Assembly: GCF_018070575.1 (NCBI RefSeq)
Contig: NZ_JAGPXN010000014.1
Location: forward strand, 62,001 to 126,000
Reading direction: 5' to 3'
Length of the DNA: 64,000 nt
DNA from: Micromonospora sp. C31
Lineage (GTDB): Bacteria; Actinomycetota; Actinomycetes; Mycobacteriales; Micromonosporaceae
The notes beneath the pieces were generated by a model. The model worked only from the letters and a program-made list of their open reading frames with translations, searched no databases and was not told where the DNA came from. This document shows, piece after piece, positions 7,554 through 15,213 of this stretch. Both the position numbers and the translations under genes were made by a program. Every line of letters starts with the position of its first letter. Positions within the stretch are counted from its first letter, which is position 1.

Positions 7554-8225
7554 GGCCGGATCGGCGCCGTGGAGCCCGCCACCCCAGCGGTGTCGGCGCC
7601 GTCGAGCGGCAACAGCCGCACGGGTCCCAGGCCGAGCAGGGCCAGCGGATCGAGGTATTCGGCGCCGCGCCGCAGCCCCCAGTGCAGGCAGGCGGGGGCG
7701 GGGCAGCCCTGGTGACCGGCGAGGAGGGCGCCCAGCGGTGCGCCGGCGGCCAGTCGGTCGCCGGGGCGGACCGCCGGCGACACCGGCTCGTGGGTGGTCC
7801 GCAGACCGTCGGCGTGCCCGACCGTGACGACGGGGCGACCGGCGACCAGACCGGCGAAGAGCACCGTGCCGGCACCGGCGGCCCGGACGGTCGCGCCGGG
7901 CACGGCGGCCAGGTCGACGCCCCGGTGCCCGGGCAGCCACGGCCGTGGCGGCGGATCGAACCGGCGCACCGGGCGGAACGCCGTCGAGCGGCCACCGGAA
8001 CCGCCCCACCCCGGGCGACACCGCACCGGCCGGGACGGCCCCGGCCGACGCATCCGCGACGAACCGCCGCGCCGCCGCGACCGGCCGGGCCACGAGGGCG
8101 ACCGGCCGGGCGACGGGCGCGGCGGGCCCGGCGACAGGCGCGGACGGCCGGGCGACGGGCACGGCGGGCCCGAGGGACAGCAGGGCGGCGCAGAGCACGA
8201 CGGCGGGAGGGGCGGCGGGTCGCAT
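7554..8225 (-). pseudogene. M23 family metallopeptidase, frameshifted
   Basis: The N-terminus (ATG 8225; in-frame alternative 8249) encodes a signal-peptide-like stretch MRPAAPPAVVLCAALLSLG and a low-complexity Pro/Val/Ala/Arg segment, then FRWPLDGVPP. The M23 domain continues in another frame: RRFDPPPRPWLPGHRGVDLAA (HxxxD zinc motif), then CLHWGLRRG and YLDPLALL. Removing one base from the GGG at 7971-7973 joins both halves into the usual family sequence. After the domain the second frame has no stop until 6422, antisense to the aminotransferase, so the 3' end is also unclear and 7554 is only a practical boundary. M23 enzymes cut peptidoglycan cross-bridges. A sequencing error cannot be excluded. 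Confidence 0.7.
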
Positions 8226-8278
8226 GGGCGCAGCCTGCTCGGCGCCCATGCTCCCCCGCCACCCCCGACACCATTCAC

Positions 8279-8305
8279 TGTGGACGGCGGCCGTCCTGTG
8301 GACGG
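8279..8305 (-). promoter_or_regulatory. Second paired NCGTCCACA motif, upstream of the M23 gene
   Basis: Read on the minus strand, two copies of CCGTCCACA (8297-8305 and 8279-8287) are direct repeats 18 bp apart. They end 53 nt before the M23 start codon at 8225. Spacing and distance match the pair ahead of yraN. The sequence between motif and start is also similar in both places (gtcg followed by a G-rich run and ggcgg). Confidence 0.5.
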
Positions 8306-8452
8306 TTCCCCGCAGGGCGGGGCGATCTGCTAGGCGACCGGCCCGTCGAGCGGTGGCACCGCGGAGGCGGTTTGGTCCGCCGCCCGCGCGGCGGGCCTGT
8401 CCGCCGGCGCGGCAGGTGGCGGTGCCGGGTGACGAGGGCGTCGCGGGTGGGC

Positions 8453-8480
8453 GCGACCAACGCCGGCGAGGCCCTAGGCT
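8453..8480 (+). promoter_or_regulatory. Putative promoter for the molybdopterin oxidoreductase
   Basis: GCGACC (8453-8458) and TAGGCT (8475-8480) are separated by 16 bp. They resemble the -35/-10 of actinobacterial housekeeping promoters. The start codon at 8530 would be about 43 nt from the inferred start point and has a GGGAGG ribosome binding site. The rest of the 8226-8529 gap holds only the paired motif described separately. Confidence 0.4.
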
Positions 8481-8529
8481 GGGACGGGCGAACGGCGGAG
8501 CCGCCGCCGTCCGGCCCCGGGAGGCGCCG

Positions 8530-9636
8530 ATGACCACTGTGGACGACGTCGGCGGGCCCGCGCGCGTGGCGGAGCCCGGCGAGGGGATCACCGCCGAGGA
8601 GTTGCAGCTCGCCGCCCGCAACCACGGCATCCCGCTGGAGGCGCTGCGCTACGACGTGACCCCGGCCGGCCTGCACTACCTGCTCATCCACTACGACATC
8701 CCGGATCTCGACCCGGCCACGCACGCGCTGAGCGTGTCCGGCGCGGTGGACCGGCCGCTGACGCTCGACCTCGCCGCGCTGCACGAGCGCCCCCGGGTCA
8801 CGCACCGGGTCACGTTGGAGTGCGCGGGCAACGGGCGGGCCCTGCTGCGCCCGCGGCCGGTGAGCCAACCGTGGCTGGTCGAGGCCGTCGGCAACGCGGA
8901 GTGGACGGGCACCCCGCTGGCGCCGCTGCTACGCGACGCGGGCATCGCCGCCGACGCCGTGGACGTGGTCTTCACGGGCGCCGACCACGGCCTGGAACGC
9001 GGCGTCGAGCAGGACTACCAGCGCGCGCTGCCGGTCGCCGACGCGCTGCGCGAGGAGGTGCTGCTGGCGTACGAGATGAACGGCGCTCCGCTGCTGCCGC
9101 AGCACGGCGCCCCGCTGCGGCTGATCGTGCCCGGCTGGTACGGCATGGCGCACGTCAAGTGGCTGCGCGCGATCGACGTACGCACGGAACCGTTCGACGG
9201 CTACCAGAACGCGGTCGCCTACCGGCTGCGCCGGGACGCCGACGACCCCGGGGTGCCGGTGACCCGCATCGAGCCGCGGGCGCTGGTCCGACCGCCCGGC
9301 TTCCCCGACTTCATGTCCCGCACCCGCGTGCTGCGCCCCGGTCCGTGCACCCTGGACGGTCGCGCCTGGTCGGGCCACGCTCCCGTCGTCGCGGTGGAGG
9401 TGACCACCGACGGTGGAGCCAGTTGGCAGCCGGCCATCCTGGACGAGCAGACCGGCGGGGAGTTCGCCTGGCGCCGGTGGCGGCACGAGTGGACGGCGCA
9501 GCCCGGGCGGTACGTCCTCGGGGCCCGCGCCACCGACGCCTCGGGCCGCAGTCAGCCGGTCGAGCAGCCGTGGAACCGGGGCGGCTTCGCCAACAACCTC
9601 GTCCAGCGGGTCGAGGTCGTGGTGCTGTCGGGGTGA
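8530..9636 (+). CDS. Sulfite oxidase-family molybdopterin-dependent oxidoreductase
   Basis: The 368-residue product carries the oxidoreductase molybdopterin-binding domain (about 45-235). ECAGNGR near 97-103 contains the cysteine that ligates molybdenum in sulfite oxidases. GWYGMAHVKWL at about 200-210 is another family hallmark. The C-terminal Mo-co dimerisation domain (about 250-365) includes VTTDGGASW and WNRGGF. There is no Tat or Sec signal, so it should act in the cytoplasm. Electron acceptor and substrate are unknown; no haem or cytochrome partner adjoins it. The ATG at 8530 follows a strong ribosome binding site. It is convergent with the DUF2469 gene. Confidence 0.88.
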   Translation: MTTVDDVGGPARVAEPGEGITAEELQLAARNHGIPLEALRYDVTPAGLHYLLIHYDIPDLDPATHALSVSGAVDRPLTLDLAALHERPRVTHRVTLECAGNGRALLRPRPVSQPWLVEAVGNAEWTGTPLAPLLRDAGIAADAVDVVFTGADHGLERGVEQDYQRALPVADALREEVLLAYEMNGAPLLPQHGAPLRLIVPGWYGMAHVKWLRAIDVRTEPFDGYQNAVAYRLRRDADDPGVPVTRIEPRALVRPPGFPDFMSRTRVLRPGPCTLDGRAWSGHAPVVAVEVTTDGGASWQPAILDEQTGGEFAWRRWRHEWTAQPGRYVLGARATDASGRSQPVEQPWNRGGFANNLVQRVEVVVLSG

Positions 9637-9739
9637 AGCCGACCGCCGGAGAGGCGAGGACGGCGGCCGCGCGGCGGTGGGGGCGCCGACGGGCCGTACG
9701 TCCGGTGGTGTGACCGTCGGACGGAGAAACGGCGGCCGA

Positions 9740-10063
9740 TCAGCCGCCGAAACCGGAGTCGGCGGGCAGCGAGATGTCGGGCTTCTCCAGCTCCTCGACG
9801 TTGACGTCCTTGAAGGTCATCACCCGGACGTTCTTCACGAACCGGGCGGGGCGATACATGTCCCACACCCAGGCGTCGTGCATCTCGACCTCGAAGTAGA
9901 CCTCGCCGTCGGAGTTGCGCACGTGCAGGTCGACCTGGTTGGCCAGGTAGAACCGGCGCTCCGTCTCCACGACGTAGGAGAACTGGCGGACGATGTCGCG
10001 GTACTCCCGGTAGAGCTGGAGCTCCATCTCGGTCTCGTACTTCTCGAGGTCTTCCGCGCTCAT
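9740..10063 (-). CDS. DUF2469 family protein
   Basis: This 107-residue acidic protein (MSAEDLEKYETEMELQLYRE at its start) matches DUF2469, a conserved small actinobacterial family found beside rnhB. Aromatic-rich segments such as FEVEMHDAWVWDMYRPARF are typical. There is no signal peptide or catalytic motif, and its function is unknown. The ATG at 10063 overlaps the rnhB stop by four bases (ATGA), so it is translated as part of the lepB-lepB-nudix-rnhB string. The conserved linkage hints at an RNA or DNA hygiene role, but that is inference. Confidence 0.85.
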   Translation of the reverse strand: MSAEDLEKYETEMELQLYREYRDIVRQFSYVVETERRFYLANQVDLHVRNSDGEVYFEVEMHDAWVWDMYRPARFVKNVRVMTFKDVNVEELEKPDISLPADSGFGG

Positions 10064-10872
10064 CGCACTCCGCCTTCCATGACCACATCTTCCCCCACCG
10101 ACGCCGGAGGCTGAGGCTGCTCGCCCAACGCCACGCCGACGGTACCCCCTGGCGGACAGGAGCGCTCCATCGGCTCGTCCCGCCTCGCGTCCGCCGGCCG
10201 ACGCGCCCGGGGCGGGGCGCCGTCGCGACCGGACACCGTCGCCACGTTGACGTACGAGAACCGGTGCTCCCGGCACGGCCCCCGGTCCCGCAGCGCCGCG
10301 GTGTGTTCCGCGGTGATGTAACCCTTGTGCTCGGCGAACCCGTAGCCCGGGAACGCCCCGTCCAACTCGACCATCATCCGGTCCCGGGTGACCTTGGCCA
10401 GTACGCTCGCCGCCGCGACGCAGGCGGCCACCCGGTCGCCCTTCCACACCGCCAGCCCCGGCACGTCGAGGCCGTCCACTCCGAAGCCGTCGGTCAGCAC
10501 GTAGTCGGGGCGGGTCGTCAGCGACGCCAGCGCGCGGCGCATCGCGGCCAGGTTGCACACGTGCAGGCCCCGCTCGTCGACCTCCTCGGCCCCGACGACC
10601 ACCACGGCGTACGCCAGCGCGCGGGCCACGACCTCGTCGTGGATCCGCTCCCGGCTGGCGGGGGTCAGCAGCTTGGAGTCGGCCAGCCCGTCGATCTCGC
10701 CGCGTCGTCCCTCGGGCAGGATCGCCGCCGCGGCGACCAGCGGCCCGGCACACGCGCCCCGACCCGCCTCGTCGGCCCCGGCGACGTGCCGGAAGCCGCG
10801 CCGCTGCAACGCGCGCTCCAGCGCGTAGAGCCCGCCCTCGCGGCGCACCACGGTGCGCGGGGGCGTCAGCAC
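10060..10872 (-). CDS. rnhB: Ribonuclease HII
   Basis: RNase HII removes ribonucleotides and RNA primers from DNA. GADEAGRG near 29-36 supplies the first catalytic Asp-Glu pair. DSKLLT and the later Asp in VLTDGFGVDG complete the acidic active site. The protein has 270 residues, longer than the usual 200-250, because of a C-terminal tail rich in Arg and Pro after the SYVNVATVSGRDG region. The GTG start at 10872 overlaps the nudix gene by seven bases. Its stop overlaps the DUF2469 ATG. Confidence 0.93.
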   Translation of the reverse strand: MLTPPRTVVRREGGLYALERALQRRGFRHVAGADEAGRGACAGPLVAAAAILPEGRRGEIDGLADSKLLTPASRERIHDEVVARALAYAVVVVGAEEVDERGLHVCNLAAMRRALASLTTRPDYVLTDGFGVDGLDVPGLAVWKGDRVAACVAAASVLAKVTRDRMMVELDGAFPGYGFAEHKGYITAEHTAALRDRGPCREHRFSYVNVATVSGRDGAPPRARRPADARRDEPMERSCPPGGTVGVALGEQPQPPASVGEDVVMEGGVR

Positions 10873-11342
10873 GGCGCACCCTGCCCGGCGGCCAGCGCCC
10901 GGGCCAGCACCGCCGGCAGGTCGGGCGGGTAGTAGCGCTCGCCGCTGGCGGCCAGCTCGTCCGGGGGCCACCACCGGTGCGCGGCGACGCTGGCCCGCTC
11001 GATGTCGCTGAAGCCCGCGGTGTCGACCTCGTGACCCGCCACCCGCACCAGGAAGAACTCCTGTTCCTGCCGGTACCACACGCCGTCGAAGGGGAACTCG
11101 GTCACGTCGCGGTGCACGGGGGCCCCGACTGCCGGGACCGACAGCCGCAGCCCGGTCTCCTCGGCCAACTCCCGCGCCGCGCACTCGGGGTAGGTCTCCC
11201 CCGCGTCGAGGCCGCCGCCGGGGGTGAACCACCAGCGGCCGTGCTCGGGGCGGGCCGGGTCGGAGCCGCAGAAGAGCAGCACCCGACCCGCCGCGTCGAC
11301 GAGCAGGACGCGCGCCGCGCGCCGGGGGGTGTAGACGGTCAC
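10866..11342 (-). CDS. NUDIX hydrolase
   Basis: The 158-residue product has a clear Nudix box (GGGLDAGETYPECAARELAE continuing ETGL, about residues 42-65) with the metal-binding REL-EE pattern. Such enzymes hydrolyse nucleoside diphosphates linked to another moiety; the substrate here is not predictable. The GTG at 11342 (VTVYTPRRAARVLLVD) was preferred over an upstream start at 11378 because family homology begins there. It lies between lepB and rnhB in a co-directional string. A house-cleaning role alongside RNase HII is plausible. Confidence 0.85.
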   Translation of the reverse strand: MTVYTPRRAARVLLVDAAGRVLLFCGSDPARPEHGRWWFTPGGGLDAGETYPECAARELAEETGLRLSVPAVGAPVHRDVTEFPFDGVWYRQEQEFFLVRVAGHEVDTAGFSDIERASVAAHRWWPPDELAASGERYYPPDLPAVLARALAAGQGAPC

Positions 11343-11390
11343 CGCACCAGCGTGCCAGACGCCGCCGACAACGCCCACGCCCGGCGGCCC

Positions 11391-12011
11391 CTACGATTCG
11401 GGGATTGCCTCGTACGGCTTGGGGACGCTCAGCCAGGTGGCCCGGCCGACGGGCCAGAAGACGGTGAAGGCCCGCCCCACCACCTCGCCCTCGGGGATGG
11501 TGGCGACGGTGATGTCCTGACCGGACTGCTGCCAGTGCTCCAGCGAGTCGCCCGACGCCTCGCGGTGGTCGCCCATCACCCAGAGCCGGCCCTTCGGGAC
11601 GGTGATGTCGAACTCCTCGGCGGTCTTGTCACCGGGGTAGATGTAGGGCTCGTCCAGGGATCTGCCGTTGATCACCAGCCGGTCCTGCGCGTCGCAGCAG
11701 ACCACGTGGTCGCCGCCCACGCCGATGACGCGCTTGATGAAGTCCTCGCCGTCGGGGTTGGCGCTCCACTCCAGGGGGGCCTTGAAGACGATCACCTCGC
11801 CCCGGTGCGGAGACCGGAAGTCGTAGACCAGCTTGTTGACCAGCACCCGGTCGTCGATCTGGAGGGTGTTCTCCATCGACGGGGAGGGGATGAAGAAGGT
11901 CTGCAGCACGAAGGCGCGAACCAGCACCGCGACCAGGATCGCCACACCCAGGAGGATGGGCAGCTCCTTCCAGAAGGAGCTGCGCGGCTTGTCGGTCTGC
12001 TCGTCAATCAC
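11391..12011 (-). CDS. lepB: Signal peptidase I (second of two adjacent copies)
   Basis: Signal peptidase I releases secreted proteins from the membrane. This 206-residue copy has one N-terminal membrane segment (about 17-38). The nucleophile is Ser45 in IPSPSMENTL and the general base is Lys93 in FIKRVIGVGGD. The C-terminal MGDHR box is present. Its ATG overlaps the stop of the upstream lepB copy (ATGA), so the two are translationally coupled. It is shorter than its neighbour and lacks both the insert and the C-terminal hydrophobic segment. Paired lepB genes are common in high-GC actinobacteria and may differ in substrate preference. Confidence 0.93.
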   Translation of the reverse strand: MIDEQTDKPRSSFWKELPILLGVAILVAVLVRAFVLQTFFIPSPSMENTLQIDDRVLVNKLVYDFRSPHRGEVIVFKAPLEWSANPDGEDFIKRVIGVGGDHVVCCDAQDRLVINGRSLDEPYIYPGDKTAEEFDITVPKGRLWVMGDHREASGDSLEHWQQSGQDITVATIPEGEVVGRAFTVFWPVGRATWLSVPKPYEAIPES

Positions 12012-12895
12012 GGCACGAGCCTACGTTGCCCGGCGCGACGCCACCGTCCGGAACGCGCGAGAACGGCGAGCGCGGCAGCGATCGGGACGATCAGCACCAC
12101 ACCACCCTCCGGCGTGGGGCGGACCGGAGGCGGGGCGCCGGTGGAGGCGGCCGGCGGGTCGGCGACGTCGTCGAAGGTCGCGGGCACCGACAGGGCGTTC
12201 CAGCGCGACGACGGCCAGACCACCGTGAACGCGCGACCCACCACGTTCTCGATCGGCACCGGCCCCTGGCAGCGGGCGTCCTGGGAGACCATGCGGTGGT
12301 CGCCCATGACGAAGATCTGCCCGGGCGGGACCACGACCTCCTCGAAGCGCCGGGAGCGGCACTCGCGGGCGTTGGGCGGGATGTCGAGCGGCGAGTCCCG
12401 CAGCACGTACGACGACTCGTCGAGCGGGGTGCCGTTGACCAGCACGCGCCCCTCGGCGTCACAGCACTTCACCCGGTCGCCGGGCAGGCCGATGACCCGC
12501 TTGATGAAGTCCTTCTCGCCGGGGCGGCTGACGCCGACCAGGTCGCCGACGGTCCGGCTGAGCCTGCCCGCGAAGCCGGGCTCCGGCTCCTCGTCGACCT
12601 GTGGGGCCCAGCGCTCGGTGCCCCGGAAGACGACCACCTCGCCCCGCACCGGGTCGCGTACGTCGTAGACGACCTTGTTGACCAGGACCCGGTCGCCGAC
12701 GAGGAGGGTGTCCTCCATCGAGCCGGAGGGGATGAAGAACGCCTGGAGCAGGAAGGTGCGGATCAGCACCGCGAGGCAGAACGCGACGACGAGCAGCAGC
12801 GGCAGCTCCTGCCAGAGGGGCATCTGCCGGCGGGGCCGGCGGGCCCGACGTCGCCACGGGTCGACGGCGCCGTCCTCGTCAAGCGTCTGCACCAC
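12008..12895 (-). CDS. lepB: Signal peptidase I (first copy, with insert and C-terminal membrane segment)
   Basis: This 295-residue signal peptidase has a basic N-terminus and a membrane segment at about 31-52. Ser59 (IPSGSMEDTL) and Lys132 (FIKRVIGLPGD) are the catalytic pair, and MGDHRMVSQDAR follows. An extra 25-30 residues rich in Glu and Pro sit between the Ser and Lys boxes (about 96-127). A second hydrophobic segment near 265-282 (VVLIVPIAAALAVLA) is followed by Arg residues, so this copy may span the membrane twice. It is separated from rplS by a strong terminator and probably has its own promoter. The downstream lepB overlaps it by four bases. Confidence 0.93.
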   Translation of the reverse strand: MVQTLDEDGAVDPWRRRARRPRRQMPLWQELPLLLVVAFCLAVLIRTFLLQAFFIPSGSMEDTLLVGDRVLVNKVVYDVRDPVRGEVVVFRGTERWAPQVDEEPEPGFAGRLSRTVGDLVGVSRPGEKDFIKRVIGLPGDRVKCCDAEGRVLVNGTPLDESSYVLRDSPLDIPPNARECRSRRFEEVVVPPGQIFVMGDHRMVSQDARCQGPVPIENVVGRAFTVVWPSSRWNALSVPATFDDVADPPAASTGAPPPVRPTPEGGVVLIVPIAAALAVLARSGRWRRAGQRRLVP

Positions 12896-12922
12896 GCCAC
12901 TCTCCGGTCAGCAGAAATGACA

Positions 12923-12962
12923 CTACCGCCCGGGAGCCCTGTCGGGGCTCCCCGGGCGGTAG
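12923..12962 (-). terminator. Rho-independent-like terminator after rplS
   Basis: CTACCGCCCGG-GAGCCC pairs with GGGCTC-CCCGGGCGGTAG around a short loop, giving about 17 bp with a single bulge. Read on the minus strand it follows rplS by about 120 nt and is followed by a T-containing stretch (TCATTTCT). It would end the rpsP-to-rplS transcript before lepB. Confidence 0.75.
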
Positions 12963-13080
12963 CGGCCGTCGCTCCGCCGTGGTGGCGGGACGTCGCCCGG
13001 CTGCGCCCGTAGCGACCAGGGTAGTGCGGTCCGGTCGGTACGGCATACGCGCAGCTCGGGCGGCGTGGCGAGCGCGAAGG

Positions 13081-13437
13081 TCAGCTGGGCTGCTTCTCGC
13101 GCTTCTCCTTGATCTTGGCCTTCTTGCCCCGCAGCTCGCGCAGGTAGTAGAGCTTGGCCCGCCGCACGTCACCGCGGGTCACGACCTCGATCCGGTCGAT
13201 TCCCGGGCTGTTGATCGGGTAGGTGCGCTCGACACCGACACCGAAGCTGATCTTGCGGACCGAGAAGGTCTCGCGCAGACCGTCACCCTGGCGACGGATG
13301 ACGACGCCCTGGAAGATCTGGACACGGGACCGGTTGCCCTCGACGACCCGGGCGTGCACCTTGACGGTGTCACCGGCACGGAAGTCGGGGAGGTCGGTGC
13401 GCTTCGACTGGGCGTCAAGGGCGTCCAGGATGTTCAT
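13081..13437 (-). CDS. rplS: 50S ribosomal protein L19
   Basis: The 118-residue sequence is a typical bL19: FRAGDTVKVHARVVEGNRSR, VQIFQGVVIRRQG, FGVGVERTYPINSPGI and a Lys/Arg-rich tail KKAKIKEKREK. L19 lies at the 30S-50S interface. The ATG at 13437 is preceded by a GAGG ribosome binding site. Two small hairpins lie directly upstream, separating it from trmD. It ends the conserved rpsP-khpA-rimM-trmD-rplS block. Confidence 0.97.
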   Translation of the reverse strand: MNILDALDAQSKRTDLPDFRAGDTVKVHARVVEGNRSRVQIFQGVVIRRQGDGLRETFSVRKISFGVGVERTYPINSPGIDRIEVVTRGDVRRAKLYYLRELRGKKAKIKEKREKQPS

Positions 13438-13449
13438 CGCTGCGTCCTC

Positions 13450-13482
13450 GTGAGGCTCACGGCGCACCGTCAATCGGTGCGC
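13450..13482 (-). promoter_or_regulatory. Two-hairpin leader ahead of rplS
   Basis: GCGCACCG and CGGTGCGC (13475-13482 and 13462-13469) form a perfect 8-bp stem with a 5-nt loop. Right after it, GTGAGcCTCAC (13450-13460) forms a second small palindrome. Both lie within 45 nt of the rplS start. Ribosomal protein leaders that regulate L19 are known in some bacteria; whether this is one is untested. Confidence 0.4.
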
Positions 13483-13579
13483 GGGTGGGTGATTCTGATC
13501 CCCGGATGGCGGTCGGTGGCCCGACCCCGGTCGAGGATCCTCGCAGCCGTCCGCGGCGCGGCCGGTTGCGGCAACCCCC

Positions 13580-14353
13580 CTACTTTGCCACATCCCCCGC
13601 CGGCACCTGAAACCCGGCCCGGTCCAGCGCGGCGACGTCCCGCTTGTCCAGTCCGTCCGGGTCCAGCGCGGCGAGCATGTCCGGGCGGCGGGTCGCGGTG
13701 CGGGTCAGCGCCTCGTCCCGCCGCCAGCGGGCGATCCTGCCGTGGTCGCCGGAGCGGAGCACCTCCGGCACGTCCAGCCCGCGCCAGGTCGCCGGCTTCG
13801 TGTACATGGGGGCCTCCAGCAGCCCGTGGGCGTGCGACTCCTCGGCCAGCGAGCCCGCGTTGCCGAGCACCCCGGGCAGCAGCCGGGTGACCGCCTCCAG
13901 GACCACCAGCACGGCCACCTCCCCGCCGAAGAGGACGTAATCGCCGAGGGACACCTCGGTCACCGGCATCCGGGTGGCGGCATGGTCGAGCACCCGCTGG
14001 TCGATGCCCTCGTACCGGCCGCAGGCGAAGAGCAGGTGCGGCTCGGCGGCCAGCTCGTGCGCCATCGCCTGGGTGAAGGGGGCGCCGGTCGGGGCCGGCA
14101 CCACCAGCCGGGGCGGGGTCGTCTCCGCCGGGGCGAGGTCGTCGAGCGCCTCGCCCCACGGCTCCGGCCGCATCACCATGCCGGGCCCGCCGCCGTAGGG
14201 CGTGTCGTCGACCGTGCGGTGCACGTCGTGGGTCCAGATCCGCAGATCGTGTACGGCCAGCCGCAGCGTGCCGTTCGCCCGCGCCCGGCCGATCAGCGAC
14301 AGGTCGAGCGGGGCGAAGTAATCCGGGAAGATCGACACGATGTCGACGCGCAT
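13580..14353 (-). CDS. trmD: tRNA (guanine-N1)-methyltransferase TrmD
   Basis: TrmD makes m1G37 in tRNAs and prevents frameshifting. The 257-residue protein begins MRVDIVSIFPDYFAPL. It contains DDTPYGGGPGMVM, the knot-forming ACGRYEGIDQRV region and EVSLGDYVLFGGEVAVL, all TrmD hallmarks. The C-terminal tRNA-binding domain is present. It follows rimM by 20 bp, consistent with co-transcription. Confidence 0.97.
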   Translation of the reverse strand: MRVDIVSIFPDYFAPLDLSLIGRARANGTLRLAVHDLRIWTHDVHRTVDDTPYGGGPGMVMRPEPWGEALDDLAPAETTPPRLVVPAPTGAPFTQAMAHELAAEPHLLFACGRYEGIDQRVLDHAATRMPVTEVSLGDYVLFGGEVAVLVVLEAVTRLLPGVLGNAGSLAEESHAHGLLEAPMYTKPATWRGLDVPEVLRSGDHGRIARWRRDEALTRTATRRPDMLAALDPDGLDKRDVAALDRAGFQVPAGDVAK

Positions 14354-14373
14354 GCGGGGGTGCTCCAGCGGTT

Positions 14374-14979
14374 CTACAGATCGAGCAGACCGGCCGGCGG
14401 GTCGACGACGACGCGACCGCCGGCGAGGTCAACCTCGGGGACGATCGCCTTGACGAACGGGATGAGCGCCGTGCCGCCCTCGGGGCGGCGCAGCACCAGC
14501 AGGTCGGAGGCAGGCGCGTGGTCGATCCGGGCCACCTCGCCCAGCCGGTCGCCGTCGGGGGTGACCACGGCCAGCCCGACGAGCTGGTGGTCGTGGAACT
14601 CCTCCGGGTCCTCCGGCGGGGCAACGTCGGCGCTGTCGACCGCGACCAGCGTGCCGCGCAGCGCCTCGGCGACGTCCCGGTCTCCGATGCCCTCGAACGC
14701 GACCAGTATCCGCCCCTGGTGCGCCCGGGCGGACTCCACGACCAGTTCGGCGGGCACCCGGAAGGCGTGCCCCTGCTCGGGCGCGTCCTGCGCCGGCGCC
14801 GCCCCGGGCATGGTGCGCGGCACCCGATCGCTGGGCACGGGCCGGGGCGCCGCCCCCGGCATGGTGCGCAGCACCATGCCGGGGGCGAACCGCGCTTCGG
14901 GCTCGTCGGTCCGCACCTCCACGGTCACCTCACCGCGGATTCCGTGCGGCTTACCGATCCTGCCGACGACGAGCAGCAT
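14374..14979 (-). CDS. rimM: Ribosome maturation factor RimM, with a repeat-containing insert
   Basis: RimM helps assemble the head of the 30S subunit by binding S19. The 201-residue product has the N-terminal barrel (VGRIGKPHGIRGEVTVEVRT) and the C-terminal PRC-barrel (EEFHDHQLVGL through VVDPPAGLLDL). Between APGMVL and FRVPAELVVE lies an extra stretch of about 25-30 residues with two copies of RTMPGAAP. Other actinobacterial RimM proteins, as I recall them, have a shorter loop here. The ATG at 14979 overlaps the khpA stop by one base. Confidence 0.93.
   Translation of the reverse strand: MLLVVGRIGKPHGIRGEVTVEVRTDEPEARFAPGMVLRTMPGAAPRPVPSDRVPRTMPGAAPAQDAPEQGHAFRVPAELVVESARAHQGRILVAFEGIGDRDVAEALRGTLVAVDSADVAPPEDPEEFHDHQLVGLAVVTPDGDRLGEVARIDHAPASDLLVLRRPEGGTALIPFVKAIVPEVDLAGGRVVVDPPAGLLDL
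14851..14887. repeat. Perfect 17-bp inverted repeat inside rimM
   Basis: CGCCCCCGGCATGGTGC (14851-14867) and its exact complement (14871-14887) flank a 3-nt spacer. A near copy of one arm occurs at about 14797-14816. All copies fall in the extra rimM loop that encodes RTMPGAAP. A perfect long hairpin inside a conserved coding gene is unusual and suggests an inserted or duplicated element. Confidence 0.85.
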
Positions 14980-15212
14980 CAGTACGAGTCGACGATGTCG
15001 ACGCGCACACCGCGCCCGCCGATGGAGCCGATCACCTGGCGCAGCGCCTTGGCGGTCCGGCCGGACCGCCCGATCACCGTGCCGAGGTCCTCCGGGTGCA
15101 CGCGCACTTCCAGCCGCTTGCCCCGACGGGAGTCGACCATCCGGACGCGTACGTCATCGGGGTGGTCGACGATGCCCTTGACCAGGTGCTCCAACGCCGG
15201 ACGCAGAGGCAT
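14979..15212 (-). CDS. khpA: KH-domain RNA-binding protein KhpA
   Basis: The 77-residue product is a single KH domain with the GTVIGRSGRTAKALRQ loop, matching KhpA (YlqC). KhpA binds RNA, usually with KhpB, and affects cell division and small-RNA biology in gram-positives. It is conserved between rpsP and rimM. ATG 15212 was preferred over ATG 15227 because the family starts at MPLRPALEHLV and the later start abuts the rpsP stop without overlap. Confidence 0.93.
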   Translation of the reverse strand: MPLRPALEHLVKGIVDHPDDVRVRMVDSRRGKRLEVRVHPEDLGTVIGRSGRTAKALRQVIGSIGGRGVRVDIVDSY

Positions 15213-15213
15213 G

